Positions 21,869 to 30,334 of a stretch of DNA of 64,000 nucleotides are shown here, piece by piece (within the stretch, counting starts at the first letter, position 1; each line of letters starts with the position of its first letter). Under the pieces are notes generated by a model that did not search any database, was not told where the DNA came from, and saw only the letters and a list, made by a program, of their open reading frames with translations. This DNA comes from Campylobacter coli 76339 (lineage in GTDB: Bacteria; Campylobacterota; Campylobacteria; Campylobacterales; Campylobacteraceae). Both the position numbers and the translations under genes were made by a program. The stretch lies in contig HG326877.1 in NCBI GenBank assembly GCA_000470055.1, positions 372,001-436,000 on the forward strand, written 5' to 3'.

Positions 21869-22763
21869 TTTATTTGAGCCTGTTTATAAACAAAAAGAAT
21901 TTGACATTATAAAGGCTAAAGAGCAATCTTCTTGTATCCAAGCCATTTTAGAAAAATTAACCTATGATAGCTTAAAGGATGTCAATGGATTAATAGAAGA
22001 AATAAAAAAATTTTATACAGATAATGAAAGACATAAATATTCTGATATTACATTACATTTGTTTAATTTGCAAAATGCTGAACAAAATGGCAAAATAGAA
22101 AATATAGAAAAAAATATAAAGTTACTCATAGAGAATTTAGGAGATGATAAAAAATTAAAAGATAAGTTCTTTAAGTTGCAAGATCATGTATTATTAGAAA
22201 TTGTTAGATTAAATGAACTTAGTCTAATAAGAAAAGACATAGAACAAACAAGCAAAGAAGTTCAAGAAAGCAAAAAAAACATAGAACAAACAAGCAAAGA
22301 AGTTCAAGAAAGCAAAAAAAACATAGAACAAACAAGCAAAGAAGTTCAAGAAAGCAAAAAAAACATAGAACAAACAAGCAAAGAAGTTCAAGAAAGCAAA
22401 AAAAGCTATATTGCTATACTAGGTATTTTTTCATCTATTATTTTATCTTTTGTTGCAGGTTTAAATTTTTCAAATTCTATTCTTTCCAATATAGATAAAG
22501 CAAGCATTTATCGATTGGTTTTTGTCATGGCTTTTATAGCTTTATTTGTAGGGAATATCCTTTATTTTTTATTTGCCTTTCTTGTAAAGATTTCTTTAAA
22601 TACCTCCTTTAAAGCTAATTGGTTGTTTATTACTTTTAACGCTACTATATTGGCGATTATATCAATTGATTTTATGTGTTATCTTTTTAATGTAAAAACT
22701 ATTGATGATATATTAGCTATGATTGATTTTTTTAAACAAAAACCGCATGAAAAAACTCCATAG
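21846..22763 (+). CDS. Coiled-coil protein with C-terminal membrane helices, candidate toxin of the Panacea pair
   Basis: About 305 residues from ATG 21846, which overlaps the antitoxin gene by 23 bp; the frame is open to ATG 21777 and the true start is uncertain. The order is a helical N-terminal half, four exact copies of a 14-residue coiled-coil unit (IEQTSKEVQESKKN), then three membrane segments (about YIAILGIFSSIILSF, LVFVMAFIALFVGNILYFLF, LFITFNATILAIISIDF). The last bases (CCATAGTGCCAAG) are the repeat B sequence, read in a different frame from the pentapeptide genes, so the C-terminus was fixed by recombination. No enzymatic motif is seen. If toxic, membrane perturbation would be the simplest guess. 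Confidence 0.6.
   Translation: MQADTENNLFEPVYKQKEFDIIKAKEQSSCIQAILEKLTYDSLKDVNGLIEEIKKFYTDNERHKYSDITLHLFNLQNAEQNGKIENIEKNIKLLIENLGDDKKLKDKFFKLQDHVLLEIVRLNELSLIRKDIEQTSKEVQESKKNIEQTSKEVQESKKNIEQTSKEVQESKKNIEQTSKEVQESKKSYIAILGIFSSIILSFVAGLNFSNSILSNIDKASIYRLVFVMAFIALFVGNILYFLFAFLVKISLNTSFKANWLFITFNATILAIISIDFMCYLFNVKTIDDILAMIDFFKQKPHEKTP
22239..22406 (+). repeat. Four exact 42-bp tandem repeats inside the coiled-coil gene
   Basis: Units begin at 22239, 22281, 22323 and 22365. Each encodes IEQTSKEVQESKKN in frame, so copy-number change would alter coiled-coil length by 14 residues without breaking the gene. Confidence 0.9.
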
Positions 22764-22772
22764 TGCCAAGCT
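22757..22772 (+). repeat. Direct repeat B, copy 3 (truncated)
   Basis: TCCATAGTGCCAAGCT, the same junction sequence as at 18036 and 21310, closing the hotspot just before the conserved SIMPL gene. Confidence 0.7.
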
Positions 22773-22806
22773 AAGCTCACAAGGCTTAGTTTTAAGCCTT
22801 GTAAAT

Positions 22807-23509
22807 TCAGTCTTTTAAGTAGTATTCTATAGTAGAAACCACCCTTATGGTTTTGATATAAGGTGTGTTTTTATCTCTGTTGCTGATGCTAAATTGCCCT
22901 TGAGAAGTCCTTTTTTATCTTGCCTAGGTTGCTGTTTGAGTCTTGGGCAAATTTTATCGCTGAATTTCTAGCATTGAGTGTAGCTTCTTCTATCATTTGG
23001 GGTTTGATTTCATTGAGTTTTGTATAAAGGTATTCTATCTCATAATCCTCTATTTTAGTCACTATGCCAAGTTTTCCAAGACTTGAAATTTTTTCTAGTA
23101 TATTTTTTCCAAGCTTTATGTTTTTCGTATAGATGAGTAAATTTGCAGTGCCTATATATCGGTATGTGGCTTGAGTATCGTTGCTGTAAGGATCACTTAG
23201 GCGATCGATGATGTTGGGTGAGTTGTAGCTGATCTCGTCTGATTTTACGCCTTGTTCTTCTAAAAATCGTATGATATTTTGTTTATCAGACTCTAGCTCT
23301 TCGTATAAATTTGCAAGGCTGTTACCTGATCTTGTGAATTTTATAGGCAGTATCAGGGTATCTGCTTCCACATCTTTTTGGCTCAGTCCTTTTACAGTGA
23401 CACTTCTTTCAAGTGTTTTAAAGTCGCTTAAAGCCTTGTTAAAGCCAAAGGCTAGGATCACACTTGCCAAAACCACCGCCACCGATATAAAAAGGGAGTT
23501 TGTTTTCAT
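22807..23509 (-). pseudogene. SIMPL-domain (DUF541) periplasmic protein, 3' frameshift
   Basis: The 206-codon frame has an N-terminal signal anchor (about 5-22) and the SIMPL pattern (ERSVTVKGLSQKDVEADT at 34-51). It stops early at 22889 after KIKKDFSRAI. Removing one A from the A6 run (T6 on the plus strand, 22911-22916) lets coding continue as TSQGQFSISNRDKNT and on to ...VSTIEYYLKD with a stop at 22807, the normal DUF541 ending. So about 30 C-terminal residues are replaced. Function of the family is poorly known. A homopolymer assembly error would look the same. It overlaps the upstream efflux gene by 4 bp, implying an operon. Confidence 0.75.
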
Positions 23510-24714
23510 ATTTTTCCTTTGGGATTTTTTTTACCTAGAAAATATATCATATTTGCCACCAAGACACAAGCACACATCACACAAGCAAGGATTATCGGTG
23601 TGTTAGCATCTAAAGCACTGACTACAGAGGAGATGAGTCCTGCTAGGGCAAACTGCACAAAGCCAAGCACCGCAGAAGCGGTTCCGCTATGGTCTTTAAA
23701 TCTCGCCATAGCTAAAGTCGTGGTATTGGGTGCGATAAAGCCAAGCATAGCGATACTTGTAAAAATGCTTGCTTCAAAAAGAAATAAATTCGGATACAAA
23801 AAGGCATTGATAAGCAAGATCAAAGTCGATACAAACATGATCATCAAGGCTTTAGAAAGTATTTTTTCACTTTCAAATTTACGCACTAGCCTTGCATTGA
23901 TATTTGCACAGATGACAAAGCCTAGAGCATTTGCTCCAAAAAGCATGCCAAATTGTTGCTCGCTTAAGCCAAAAAATTCTGTAAATACAAAACTCGAACC
24001 CGTGACATAAGCAAACAATGCAGCCAAAGCTAAAGCAGCACAAAAGACATAGGTTAAAAAGCGTTTATCTTTTAAAACAAATTTATAGCTTTTCATCGCT
24101 TCTTCGTGGGAGAATTTTTTATTTTTAAGGTGTGGTGCGGATTCTTTTAAGCCAAAAAGTATCATCAAAAAAAGCAAAATTCCCAAAGCAAACAAAGTCG
24201 TAAAAATGCTATGCCATGAAAAATACTCCAGCAAAAAGCTTCCAAAAGTCGGCGAAAGCATAGGAGCAAGGGAGGTAAATACCATCATCAAAGCAAAGAC
24301 CCCCGCAGCCTCTTTGATCTCAAACAAGTCATTTACGATAGCCCTTGCGATCACTACTCCCGCACAGCCTCCTAGTGCTTCAAAAAATCTCAAAGCGATA
24401 AAGGCATAGATGTTGTCGATGATCACGCAAAACAAGCTTGAAACGATAAAGAAGAAAATTCCTACCAAGGCGGGAATTTTACGCCCAAAGATATCGCTTA
24501 AAGGCCCATATATGAGTTGCCCTAAGGCAAAAGCAAGAAAAAAGCTCGCGATACTAAGTTGGGTCAGTGCTTTAGAGGTGTTAAAGCTTTGCTCTACATG
24601 GCTTAGCGCAGGTAAATACATATCTGTAGAAAGTGGCGCTATACTTGACATCAAAGCAAGGATGATGATGAGCTTGAGCTTTGAAAAGCCGTGAATTTGG
24701 GTGCGTTTTTGCAT
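23506..24714 (-). CDS. Bcr/CflA-family multidrug efflux transporter (MFS)
   Basis: 402 residues with twelve membrane segments. The N-terminus has the family signature APLSTDMYLPALSHVEQSF (about 22-40) and the MFS motif GPLSDIFGRKIPALVG (about 70-85). It is predicted to export drugs by proton antiport from the inner membrane. Its stop overlaps the SIMPL gene start by 4 bp. Matches the Cj0035c-type gene of C. jejuni by position. Confidence 0.85.
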   Translation of the reverse strand: MQKRTQIHGFSKLKLIIILALMSSIAPLSTDMYLPALSHVEQSFNTSKALTQLSIASFFLAFALGQLIYGPLSDIFGRKIPALVGIFFFIVSSLFCVIIDNIYAFIALRFFEALGGCAGVVIARAIVNDLFEIKEAAGVFALMMVFTSLAPMLSPTFGSFLLEYFSWHSIFTTLFALGILLFLMILFGLKESAPHLKNKKFSHEEAMKSYKFVLKDKRFLTYVFCAALALAALFAYVTGSSFVFTEFFGLSEQQFGMLFGANALGFVICANINARLVRKFESEKILSKALMIMFVSTLILLINAFLYPNLFLFEASIFTSIAMLGFIAPNTTTLAMARFKDHSGTASAVLGFVQFALAGLISSVVSALDANTPIILACVMCACVLVANMIYFLGKKNPKGKI

Positions 24715-24819
24715 TTGTAATCCTAATTATTTTTAAAACAAGGATTTTAACAAGTCAATCTTAGAATAATCTTTGTTTTTCTATGTTAAATTTATAGAAA
24801 AATTCTCAAGGAAGTCTTT

Positions 24820-26169
24820 ATGCCAAATTTCAATCAAAACGAGCAAATCAAATGCCCAAGTTGTGGAAGTTTTATCGATATCAGCACTGCTTTATACGCT
24901 CAAATTTTAGACAAGGCCAAGCAAGAAATGCTCAAGCAAAAAAAAGAATTTGAAGATGAGGTAAATGCCAAAAGAGCCGAGTACACCAAGGCTTTAAACG
25001 ACTTAAAAGCCCAAAAGCTAGAGCAAGAAAAACTCATAAGCGATCAAGTAAGCCAAAAACTTCTTTTAGAAAAACAAAAATTTGAGCAAGAATTGCTAAC
25101 GCAAAGGCAAAATTTCCAAAAAGAATTCAGCGAAAAATTTAACAAAGAGCATGAAAATGAGATGAAAATCATGCAAGAAGAATTAGAAAAAAAGAGCAAA
25201 GAACTCACCGAATTCTTAAGTGTAAAAGCTGAAAATGAAAGACTAAAAAGAGAGCAAAAAGAAAACGAAGAAAGACTGAAATTTCAAGCCAAAGAAGAAG
25301 CTTTTAAAGAATTTAAAGAGCAAGAAAGTAAAAATTTGGAATTTGAAAGAGATAAGATGCGTCTTGAATTTCAAAAAAGTACTCAAGAGCAGGAGTTAAA
25401 ATACAAAGAATTAGAAACAAATTTTAAAAGCGTAGCCCAAAAGCTAGAGGATGCACAACGCAGGATAGAGCAAGGTTCACAGCAACTCCAAGGCGAAGCA
25501 GCAGAACTACTCATAGAAGAATACATCCAAAACGAATACATCGGCGATGAGGTAAAAGAAGTGCCAAAGGGTGTAAATGGGGCGGATTGTTTGCATATCG
25601 TAAAAGACAGCTTTGGCAATATTTGCGGTAGTATTTTGTATGAGAGCAAACGCACTAAGGAGTTTAACAAAGAATGGATCGACAAGCTTAAGCTTGACAG
25701 CATAGCTGCTAAGAGTGATATAGCGGTTTTAATCACTAAAACCATGCCTAAAGAAAAGCAAAAAACGCATTTTAAAGAGGGGATTTTAATCTGCACTTTT
25801 GCTGAATTTAAAGGTGTTTTGGCAGTGCTTAGAGAAAGTATAGTCAATGCTTACAAGCTCAAAAATGCCTTGCAAAACAAAGATGAGAAAAATCATATCT
25901 TATACGAATACCTAAATTCTAAGGAATTTAACACTCAAATCACCTTCATACTCAAAACTTATCAAAACATGAAAGAAGAGCTAGAAGCAGAAAAAAGAGC
26001 CTTGCAAAATATATGGAAAAAAAGAGAAAGAGCCATAGAAAATTTAAGCTTTAATTCTACTGCCATAGTGAGTTCTTTAAATGCTATATTTAGCGACTTA
26101 CAAGGTGGAAATTTGATAGGTGAAGAAGGACTTAAAAGCTTGGAGAATTTGGCTAAAGATGAGGAATGA
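24820..26169 (+). CDS. DUF2130-family protein with long coiled coil
   Basis: 449 residues. The N-terminus has a CPSCG zinc-like knuckle (13-17). Residues 30-230 form a continuous Glu/Lys-rich coiled coil. The C-terminal DUF2130 domain includes GEAAELLIEEYIQNEY and GSILYESKRTKEFNKEWIDKL. The E-x-K pattern of this last segment resembles a restriction-endonuclease-like fold (inference). Function is not established. An AGGAAG site precedes the ATG. Confidence 0.8.
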   Translation: MPNFNQNEQIKCPSCGSFIDISTALYAQILDKAKQEMLKQKKEFEDEVNAKRAEYTKALNDLKAQKLEQEKLISDQVSQKLLLEKQKFEQELLTQRQNFQKEFSEKFNKEHENEMKIMQEELEKKSKELTEFLSVKAENERLKREQKENEERLKFQAKEEAFKEFKEQESKNLEFERDKMRLEFQKSTQEQELKYKELETNFKSVAQKLEDAQRRIEQGSQQLQGEAAELLIEEYIQNEYIGDEVKEVPKGVNGADCLHIVKDSFGNICGSILYESKRTKEFNKEWIDKLKLDSIAAKSDIAVLITKTMPKEKQKTHFKEGILICTFAEFKGVLAVLRESIVNAYKLKNALQNKDEKNHILYEYLNSKEFNTQITFILKTYQNMKEELEAEKRALQNIWKKRERAIENLSFNSTAIVSSLNAIFSDLQGGNLIGEEGLKSLENLAKDEE

Positions 26170-26199
26170 TTTTGGGCTTGCCCCAAAATCAATCATTCC
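26163..26199. terminator. Bidirectional hairpin between convergent genes
   Basis: Stem of about 14 bp around a CTTG loop (GATTTTGGG with CCCCAAAATC, extended outward by GGAAT/ATTCC). It overlaps the stop regions of both convergent genes. Confidence 0.65.
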
Positions 26200-27236
26200 C
26201 CTGGGAAGTAGTTAGGATTTTTCCAAGGCCCGTATTTTACTTTTATGTATTCTTTAGGGTCTAAATTTTGTTGCGGCGAGGCAAAATACTCAGGTTTTAA
26301 TGATGGGGAATTGCTATAGGCTGTATCAAGTCCTGCGCGGTTTTCTGTCGTGGTTATAGGCATTCTTACAAAACCTGTGTTGATATAAGCTGCTATATCG
26401 AGTGCATCTTCATCGCTTAATATAGGATTATCCGCACTTGCACCAAAAGGCATAGCTGATTTTAAAAATCTTGCTAAAAAAGGTATCATGGCCATATGTC
26501 CGCCATCAGGATAGATAAGTAAAGATGGATACAAATGTCCGCCACCTTGCTCGTAATTATCATTTTTTACCCCAAGTCCTCTTTCGCCATGACAAGCAAC
26601 GCAATTTTCTTCAAAGAGTTTTTTTCCACGCACAGGATCAGCTGGGCGATTTGAAAAATTCATCTTAGCAAAAAAATCTCCTTCGAGTTTTACACCATCT
26701 TTAACTTCATAGGCTTCTTTTAGCCATTTAAAATAAGCCAGAATCGCTTTCATTTCTTTAGAATCATTAGGAAATTTGTGAGAATCCGTTCCACCCATTC
26801 CACGAATTCTATCTTCAACGGAGATGATTTTCATTGTTTCTATGTCAAGTTTTGGATAGTTATTGAGTACATTTAGAAATGGAATGACATATTTTTTTGT
26901 CCCTGGTAAGCCATTGCCATCATTGTCCATATGACAGGCTACACAATTGACTTCATTGTTTGTCTTTTTGAGTTTGCTATAAGGCCCTAAGGTGCTTTCT
27001 GTTTTGCTTAAAAGCTCTATACCATAGCGGATCAAGTCTCCTTGTTTGCCTTTTGGAACATCGTCGATACTTAAATTTTTATTTGGCCATTCTTGCACGG
27101 GTCTTTTAGAAAGCTCTTTAAAATACTCCACTCCTTGTTTGTCGCTTAGCTCTTCTCCTACTTTGTAATCACTCACGCTTTTAGCATTAAGACTCAAGCT
27201 AAGGCATAAGCTAAGCAATAAAATGTGTTTTTTCAT
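26193..27236 (-). CDS. Periplasmic dihaem cytochrome c
   Basis: 347 residues with a signal peptide (1-18) and two haem motifs, CVACH at 98-102 and CVACH at 212-216, each in its own domain. The second domain is a standard class I cytochrome c. The two-domain layout resembles TsdA-type and cytochrome-c4-like proteins. The position matches Cj0037c of NCTC 11168. It probably carries electrons between the bc1 complex and periplasmic reductases or oxidases; partners are not shown by context. Confidence 0.82.
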   Translation of the reverse strand: MKKHILLLSLCLSLSLNAKSVSDYKVGEELSDKQGVEYFKELSKRPVQEWPNKNLSIDDVPKGKQGDLIRYGIELLSKTESTLGPYSKLKKTNNEVNCVACHMDNDGNGLPGTKKYVIPFLNVLNNYPKLDIETMKIISVEDRIRGMGGTDSHKFPNDSKEMKAILAYFKWLKEAYEVKDGVKLEGDFFAKMNFSNRPADPVRGKKLFEENCVACHGERGLGVKNDNYEQGGGHLYPSLLIYPDGGHMAMIPFLARFLKSAMPFGASADNPILSDEDALDIAAYINTGFVRMPITTTENRAGLDTAYSNSPSLKPEYFASPQQNLDPKEYIKVKYGPWKNPNYFPGE

Positions 27237-27413
27237 GATTTCCCCTTGTTTTATTTGTATTTCATTTTAATTTTAATGTATTTTTTCTTAAGCATTCAGC
27301 ACGGGAAGAATGATTTTTGCAAAAATAAATTTTAAAGTGTTACTAAAAGTAATATATTTTTAAAATATATAAGTAGTATTTATAAAAAATTTGAGATATT
27401 AACTTTATGTTAA

Positions 27414-28061
27414 TTATTGAAATAATTTATTTTTTATAGAATTTAAATTTTCTTCTAAAATTTTGAAATTTTTTTCTAAACTTTCTTTTAAGTCGATGAA
27501 AAAGGGATTTTTTAGAGTAGCGATAAGATAGTGATTGTCCTTAGAAAAGATATGATTTAGGGTGAAATTTTTATCTTGTAGTTTAACATAAATTTTCTCT
27601 TCATCTTCAAAGCTAGGATTTTTACTAGGCTTTAAAATTTCAAGCAAAATTCCACAAAAAAAGCGTTTGTTTTCATCGATGAAATGGATATCATAAATTT
27701 TAAATTCTTTAAATTCAAAGCAATTTTGGCTTTTAAAATCCTTTAAATTTTCGCTAAGTTCTAGTTTTAAAAAATCTTTTTGGCTTAAACTTTCTTTTCT
27801 AAATTTAGCCCCAAAACGACGCAAAAATAAATTCAAAGCATCGATTTCTAATTCTTTTTTTGCAAGTTTGAGTTTTTTAGCTGTAAGGCGAAAGAAGAAA
27901 ATACCTACAAACACAGCAAGGATGAGGGCTATTAAAATATCTTTTGTAAAAACAAAGGCTAAAAAGCCCACAAGTAAAGCTTCTACAACGCTTAAGAATT
28001 TTAAAATTCCTAAGCGTTTGAGTATATAAAGTCTTTTATTTTCTAAGCTTTTTAAGTCCAT
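27414..28061 (-). CDS. Small membrane protein, function unknown
   Basis: 215 residues with two hydrophobic segments at about 22-38 and 42-60 and a soluble, Lys/Phe-rich C-terminal part. No recognised domain. It begins directly at the end of typA (1-nt overlap) on the same strand, so it is probably cotranscribed with it. Conserved position in C. jejuni (Cj0038c). Confidence 0.7.
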   Translation of the reverse strand: MDLKSLENKRLYILKRLGILKFLSVVEALLVGFLAFVFTKDILIALILAVFVGIFFFRLTAKKLKLAKKELEIDALNLFLRRFGAKFRKESLSQKDFLKLELSENLKDFKSQNCFEFKEFKIYDIHFIDENKRFFCGILLEILKPSKNPSFEDEEKIYVKLQDKNFTLNHIFSKDNHYLIATLKNPFFIDLKESLEKNFKILEENLNSIKNKLFQ

Positions 28062-29869
28062 TAGGATTTTGCTTTTTCCATTCTTTTTCTTTGAGTTGGA
28101 TCAAGGTAGCGTTTGCGAACACGCACATTTACTGGCGTAACCTCTACAAGCTCATCTTCTTCTATCCACTCTAAAGCTCTTTCAAGGCTTAATTTTCTAG
28201 GTGGTACAAGCTTGATCGCATCATCGCTTCCGCTTGCTCTTACATTGGTAAGATTTTTTCCTTTGATAGGGTTAACATCTAAGTCATTTGGACGAGAGTG
28301 TTCACCTATAATCATCCCTGTATATACTTTGGTTTGAGGCTCTATGAAAAGCACCCCGCGTTCTTGAAGGTTAAACAAAGAATACCCCAAAGCCACGCCA
28401 TTTTCCATAGAGATCAAAGCACCATTGTTACGCTTTTCAACCGCACCACTGAAAGGACGGAATTCTAAAAAGCTATGATTCATCACGCCTTCGCCTTTGG
28501 TGTCGGTTAAAAATTGAGATCTAAAGCCTATAAGTCCGCGTGCAGGAATTTCAAATTCAAGTCTTGTTTGTCCATCACCTGTAGGTGCCATAGTTTTCAT
28601 CTCAGCTTTTCTTTTTCCAAGTTTTTCGATCACGGTACCGCTGAATTCTTCAGGCACATCGATAACTAAATGTTCAAATGGTTCTGTTTTGATACCGTCT
28701 TCAACTTTTACGATAACTTCAGGTCTTCCCATGCAAAACTCAAAGCCTTCACGACGCATATTTTCAGCTAAAATGGTGATTTGAAGTTCGCCCCTACCGC
28801 TTACTTTAAATTTACCTTCGCCTGTACTTTCGTATTTCATCGCGATATTGGTTTTCATTTCAGCTTCTAAGCGTTCAGCGATTTTGTTTGAAGTTACATG
28901 TTTTCCTTCGGTTCCTGCTAATGGGCCATCATTTACTGAAAATACTATGCTTAAGGTTGGCTCTTCGATGTGTAAAGGATCAAGTGGCATAGGGTTGTTT
29001 GGATCCACAACGCTATCGCCCACATCTAAAGCTTCAAAACCTGCGATCGCAACGATATCGCCTGTGCCTGCTTCTTCTATGTCCATTTTTTCTAAGCCCA
29101 TAAAACCGATGAGTTTCGAAATTCTACCATTTACTTTAGTGCCATCGGCTTTTGCAAGCATTACATTTTGATTTTTCTTCACAACACCGTTGAAAATTCT
29201 AGCGATTCCTATTTTACCTACGAAGTTATCATATCCTAAAGTAAAGACTTGAAGTTGTAAAGGATTTTCATTTGTACCACTTGGCGCTGGAACGCGTTCG
29301 AGTATGGTTTTAAAAAGTGGCTCCATATTGTCGCTTTCATCGTTTAGATCAAGCTTAGCATAACCATTTTTTGCTGCAGCATAAACGATAGCAAAGTCAA
29401 GTTGCTCATCGTTTGCATCTAAAGCTACAAAAAGATCAAAAATTTCGTTGATTACTCTTTCAGGATCAGCGGCTGGTTTGTCGATTTTGTTGATTACAAC
29501 TATAGGTTTAAGTCCTAAAGATAGAGCTTTTTTAACCACGAATTTAGTTTGTGGCATAACACCTTCTTGTGCATCGACTAAGAGTAAAACGCCATCGATC
29601 ATTTTTAAAACACGCTCTACTTCCCCGCCAAAATCGGCGTGGCCTGGAGTGTCTATGATGTTGATTTTTGTGCCTTTGTAATTGATAGCTGTATTTTTTG
29701 AAAGTATGGTGATACCGCGTTCTTTTTCTATATCGTTACTATCCATAACGCGTTCTGAAATTTGTTCTCTTTCGCTAAAAGTACCTGATTGTTTCAGTAG
29801 TTCATCTACCATAGTAGTTTTACCATGGTCAACGTGGGCTATAACTGCGATATTTCTAATATTTTCCAA
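28061..29869 (-). CDS. typA: Ribosome-associated GTPase TypA/BipA
   Basis: Translational GTPase of the EF-G group, linked to stress and cold growth and 50S assembly. Near the N-terminus are the P-loop AHVDHGKTT, the switch region [14 protein letters not shown] and NKID; the C-terminal TypA-specific part follows. The frame runs back to an ATG at 29899, but I prefer the TTG at 29869: it is preceded by GGAGAG, gives [16 protein letters not shown] as in other TypA proteins, and yields 602 residues. The upstream ATG lacks a good ribosome site. Confidence 0.93.
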   Translation of the reverse strand: MENIRNIAVIAHVDHGKTTMVDELLKQSGTFSEREQISERVMDSNDIEKERGITILSKNTAINYKGTKINIIDTPGHADFGGEVERVLKMIDGVLLLVDAQEGVMPQTKFVVKKALSLGLKPIVVINKIDKPAADPERVINEIFDLFVALDANDEQLDFAIVYAAAKNGYAKLDLNDESDNMEPLFKTILERVPAPSGTNENPLQLQVFTLGYDNFVGKIGIARIFNGVVKKNQNVMLAKADGTKVNGRISKLIGFMGLEKMDIEEAGTGDIVAIAGFEALDVGDSVVDPNNPMPLDPLHIEEPTLSIVFSVNDGPLAGTEGKHVTSNKIAERLEAEMKTNIAMKYESTGEGKFKVSGRGELQITILAENMRREGFEFCMGRPEVIVKVEDGIKTEPFEHLVIDVPEEFSGTVIEKLGKRKAEMKTMAPTGDGQTRLEFEIPARGLIGFRSQFLTDTKGEGVMNHSFLEFRPFSGAVEKRNNGALISMENGVALGYSLFNLQERGVLFIEPQTKVYTGMIIGEHSRPNDLDVNPIKGKNLTNVRASGSDDAIKLVPPRKLSLERALEWIEEDELVEVTPVNVRVRKRYLDPTQRKRMEKAKS

Positions 29870-29942
29870 GATACTCTCCAAATTTAAATTCAAAGGCAAA
29901 ATTATATAGAACTTTTGCTTAATTTTTCAAAAAGTAAAAGTT

Positions 29943-29959
29943 GGAACGCTTCTTGCTTT
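29943..29959 (+). promoter_or_regulatory. Sigma-54 promoter upstream of the fliK operon
   Basis: GGAACGCTTCTTGCTTT has GG (29943-29944) and GC (29955-29956) separated by 10 bp, the -24/-12 spacing of RpoN promoters. It lies 40 nt ahead of the first hook gene. In C. jejuni the hook genes are known RpoN/FlgR targets. Confidence 0.8.
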
Positions 29960-29997
29960 TAATCTGCTTAGATATCATTTTTAAAAAGGAAGTTAAA

Positions 29998-30321
29998 ATG
30001 TCAAAACCATTAAATGCAGAGTTTTTTATAGAGCTTGATACTCAATTAATCGACAGAAAAAGTGAAGTATTGCTTCAAGTTTTAGATCTTTTAGAAACTT
30101 TAAAATCTAATCAAAATGAAAAAATGGCAAGAATATCAAGTGAGCTTACAGAGCTTTTAGAAAATGAAGAAAATCTTGAAAAAATTATGAATGCTCAAAA
30201 TTTAGAAGAGCTTTTAAATATTTTGGTTGCTTTAAATGAAGATAAGATGATCAAAGTGTATGAAAATGCTTATTTAAAAGAAAAATTTCCTCATTTAGCA
30301 TCAAGTCAATTTTTAAAATAA
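29998..30321 (+). CDS. Small protein upstream of fliK, flagellar operon
   Basis: 107 residues from ATG 29998, chosen because AAGGAAG precedes it; the upstream extension to 29941 overlaps the sigma-54 promoter and is not coding. Mostly helical and Glu/Leu-rich. It contains SSELTELLENEENLEKIMNA and a segment resembling part of the downstream FliK (ANFSALKGANNLSELLSIA), so the two proteins share a helical module. No known domain. Position and promoter point to a role in hook assembly. Confidence 0.75.
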   Translation: MSKPLNAEFFIELDTQLIDRKSEVLLQVLDLLETLKSNQNEKMARISSELTELLENEENLEKIMNAQNLEELLNILVALNEDKMIKVYENAYLKEKFPHLASSQFLK

Positions 30322-30334
30322 TTAAGGAAAAATC

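Noticed and set aside
22239-22406. 42-bp repeats resembling a CRISPR array
   Set aside because: Repeats are contiguous with no spacers and code for a coiled coil in frame.
15069-22772. Prophage or integrative element carrying the hotspot genes
   Set aside because: No integrase, transposase, tRNA attachment site or phage structural gene is visible; junctions are repeated gene ends.
29869-29899. ATG 29899 as typA start
   Set aside because: It adds ten residues absent from other TypA proteins, while TTG 29869 has a good GGAGAG site.
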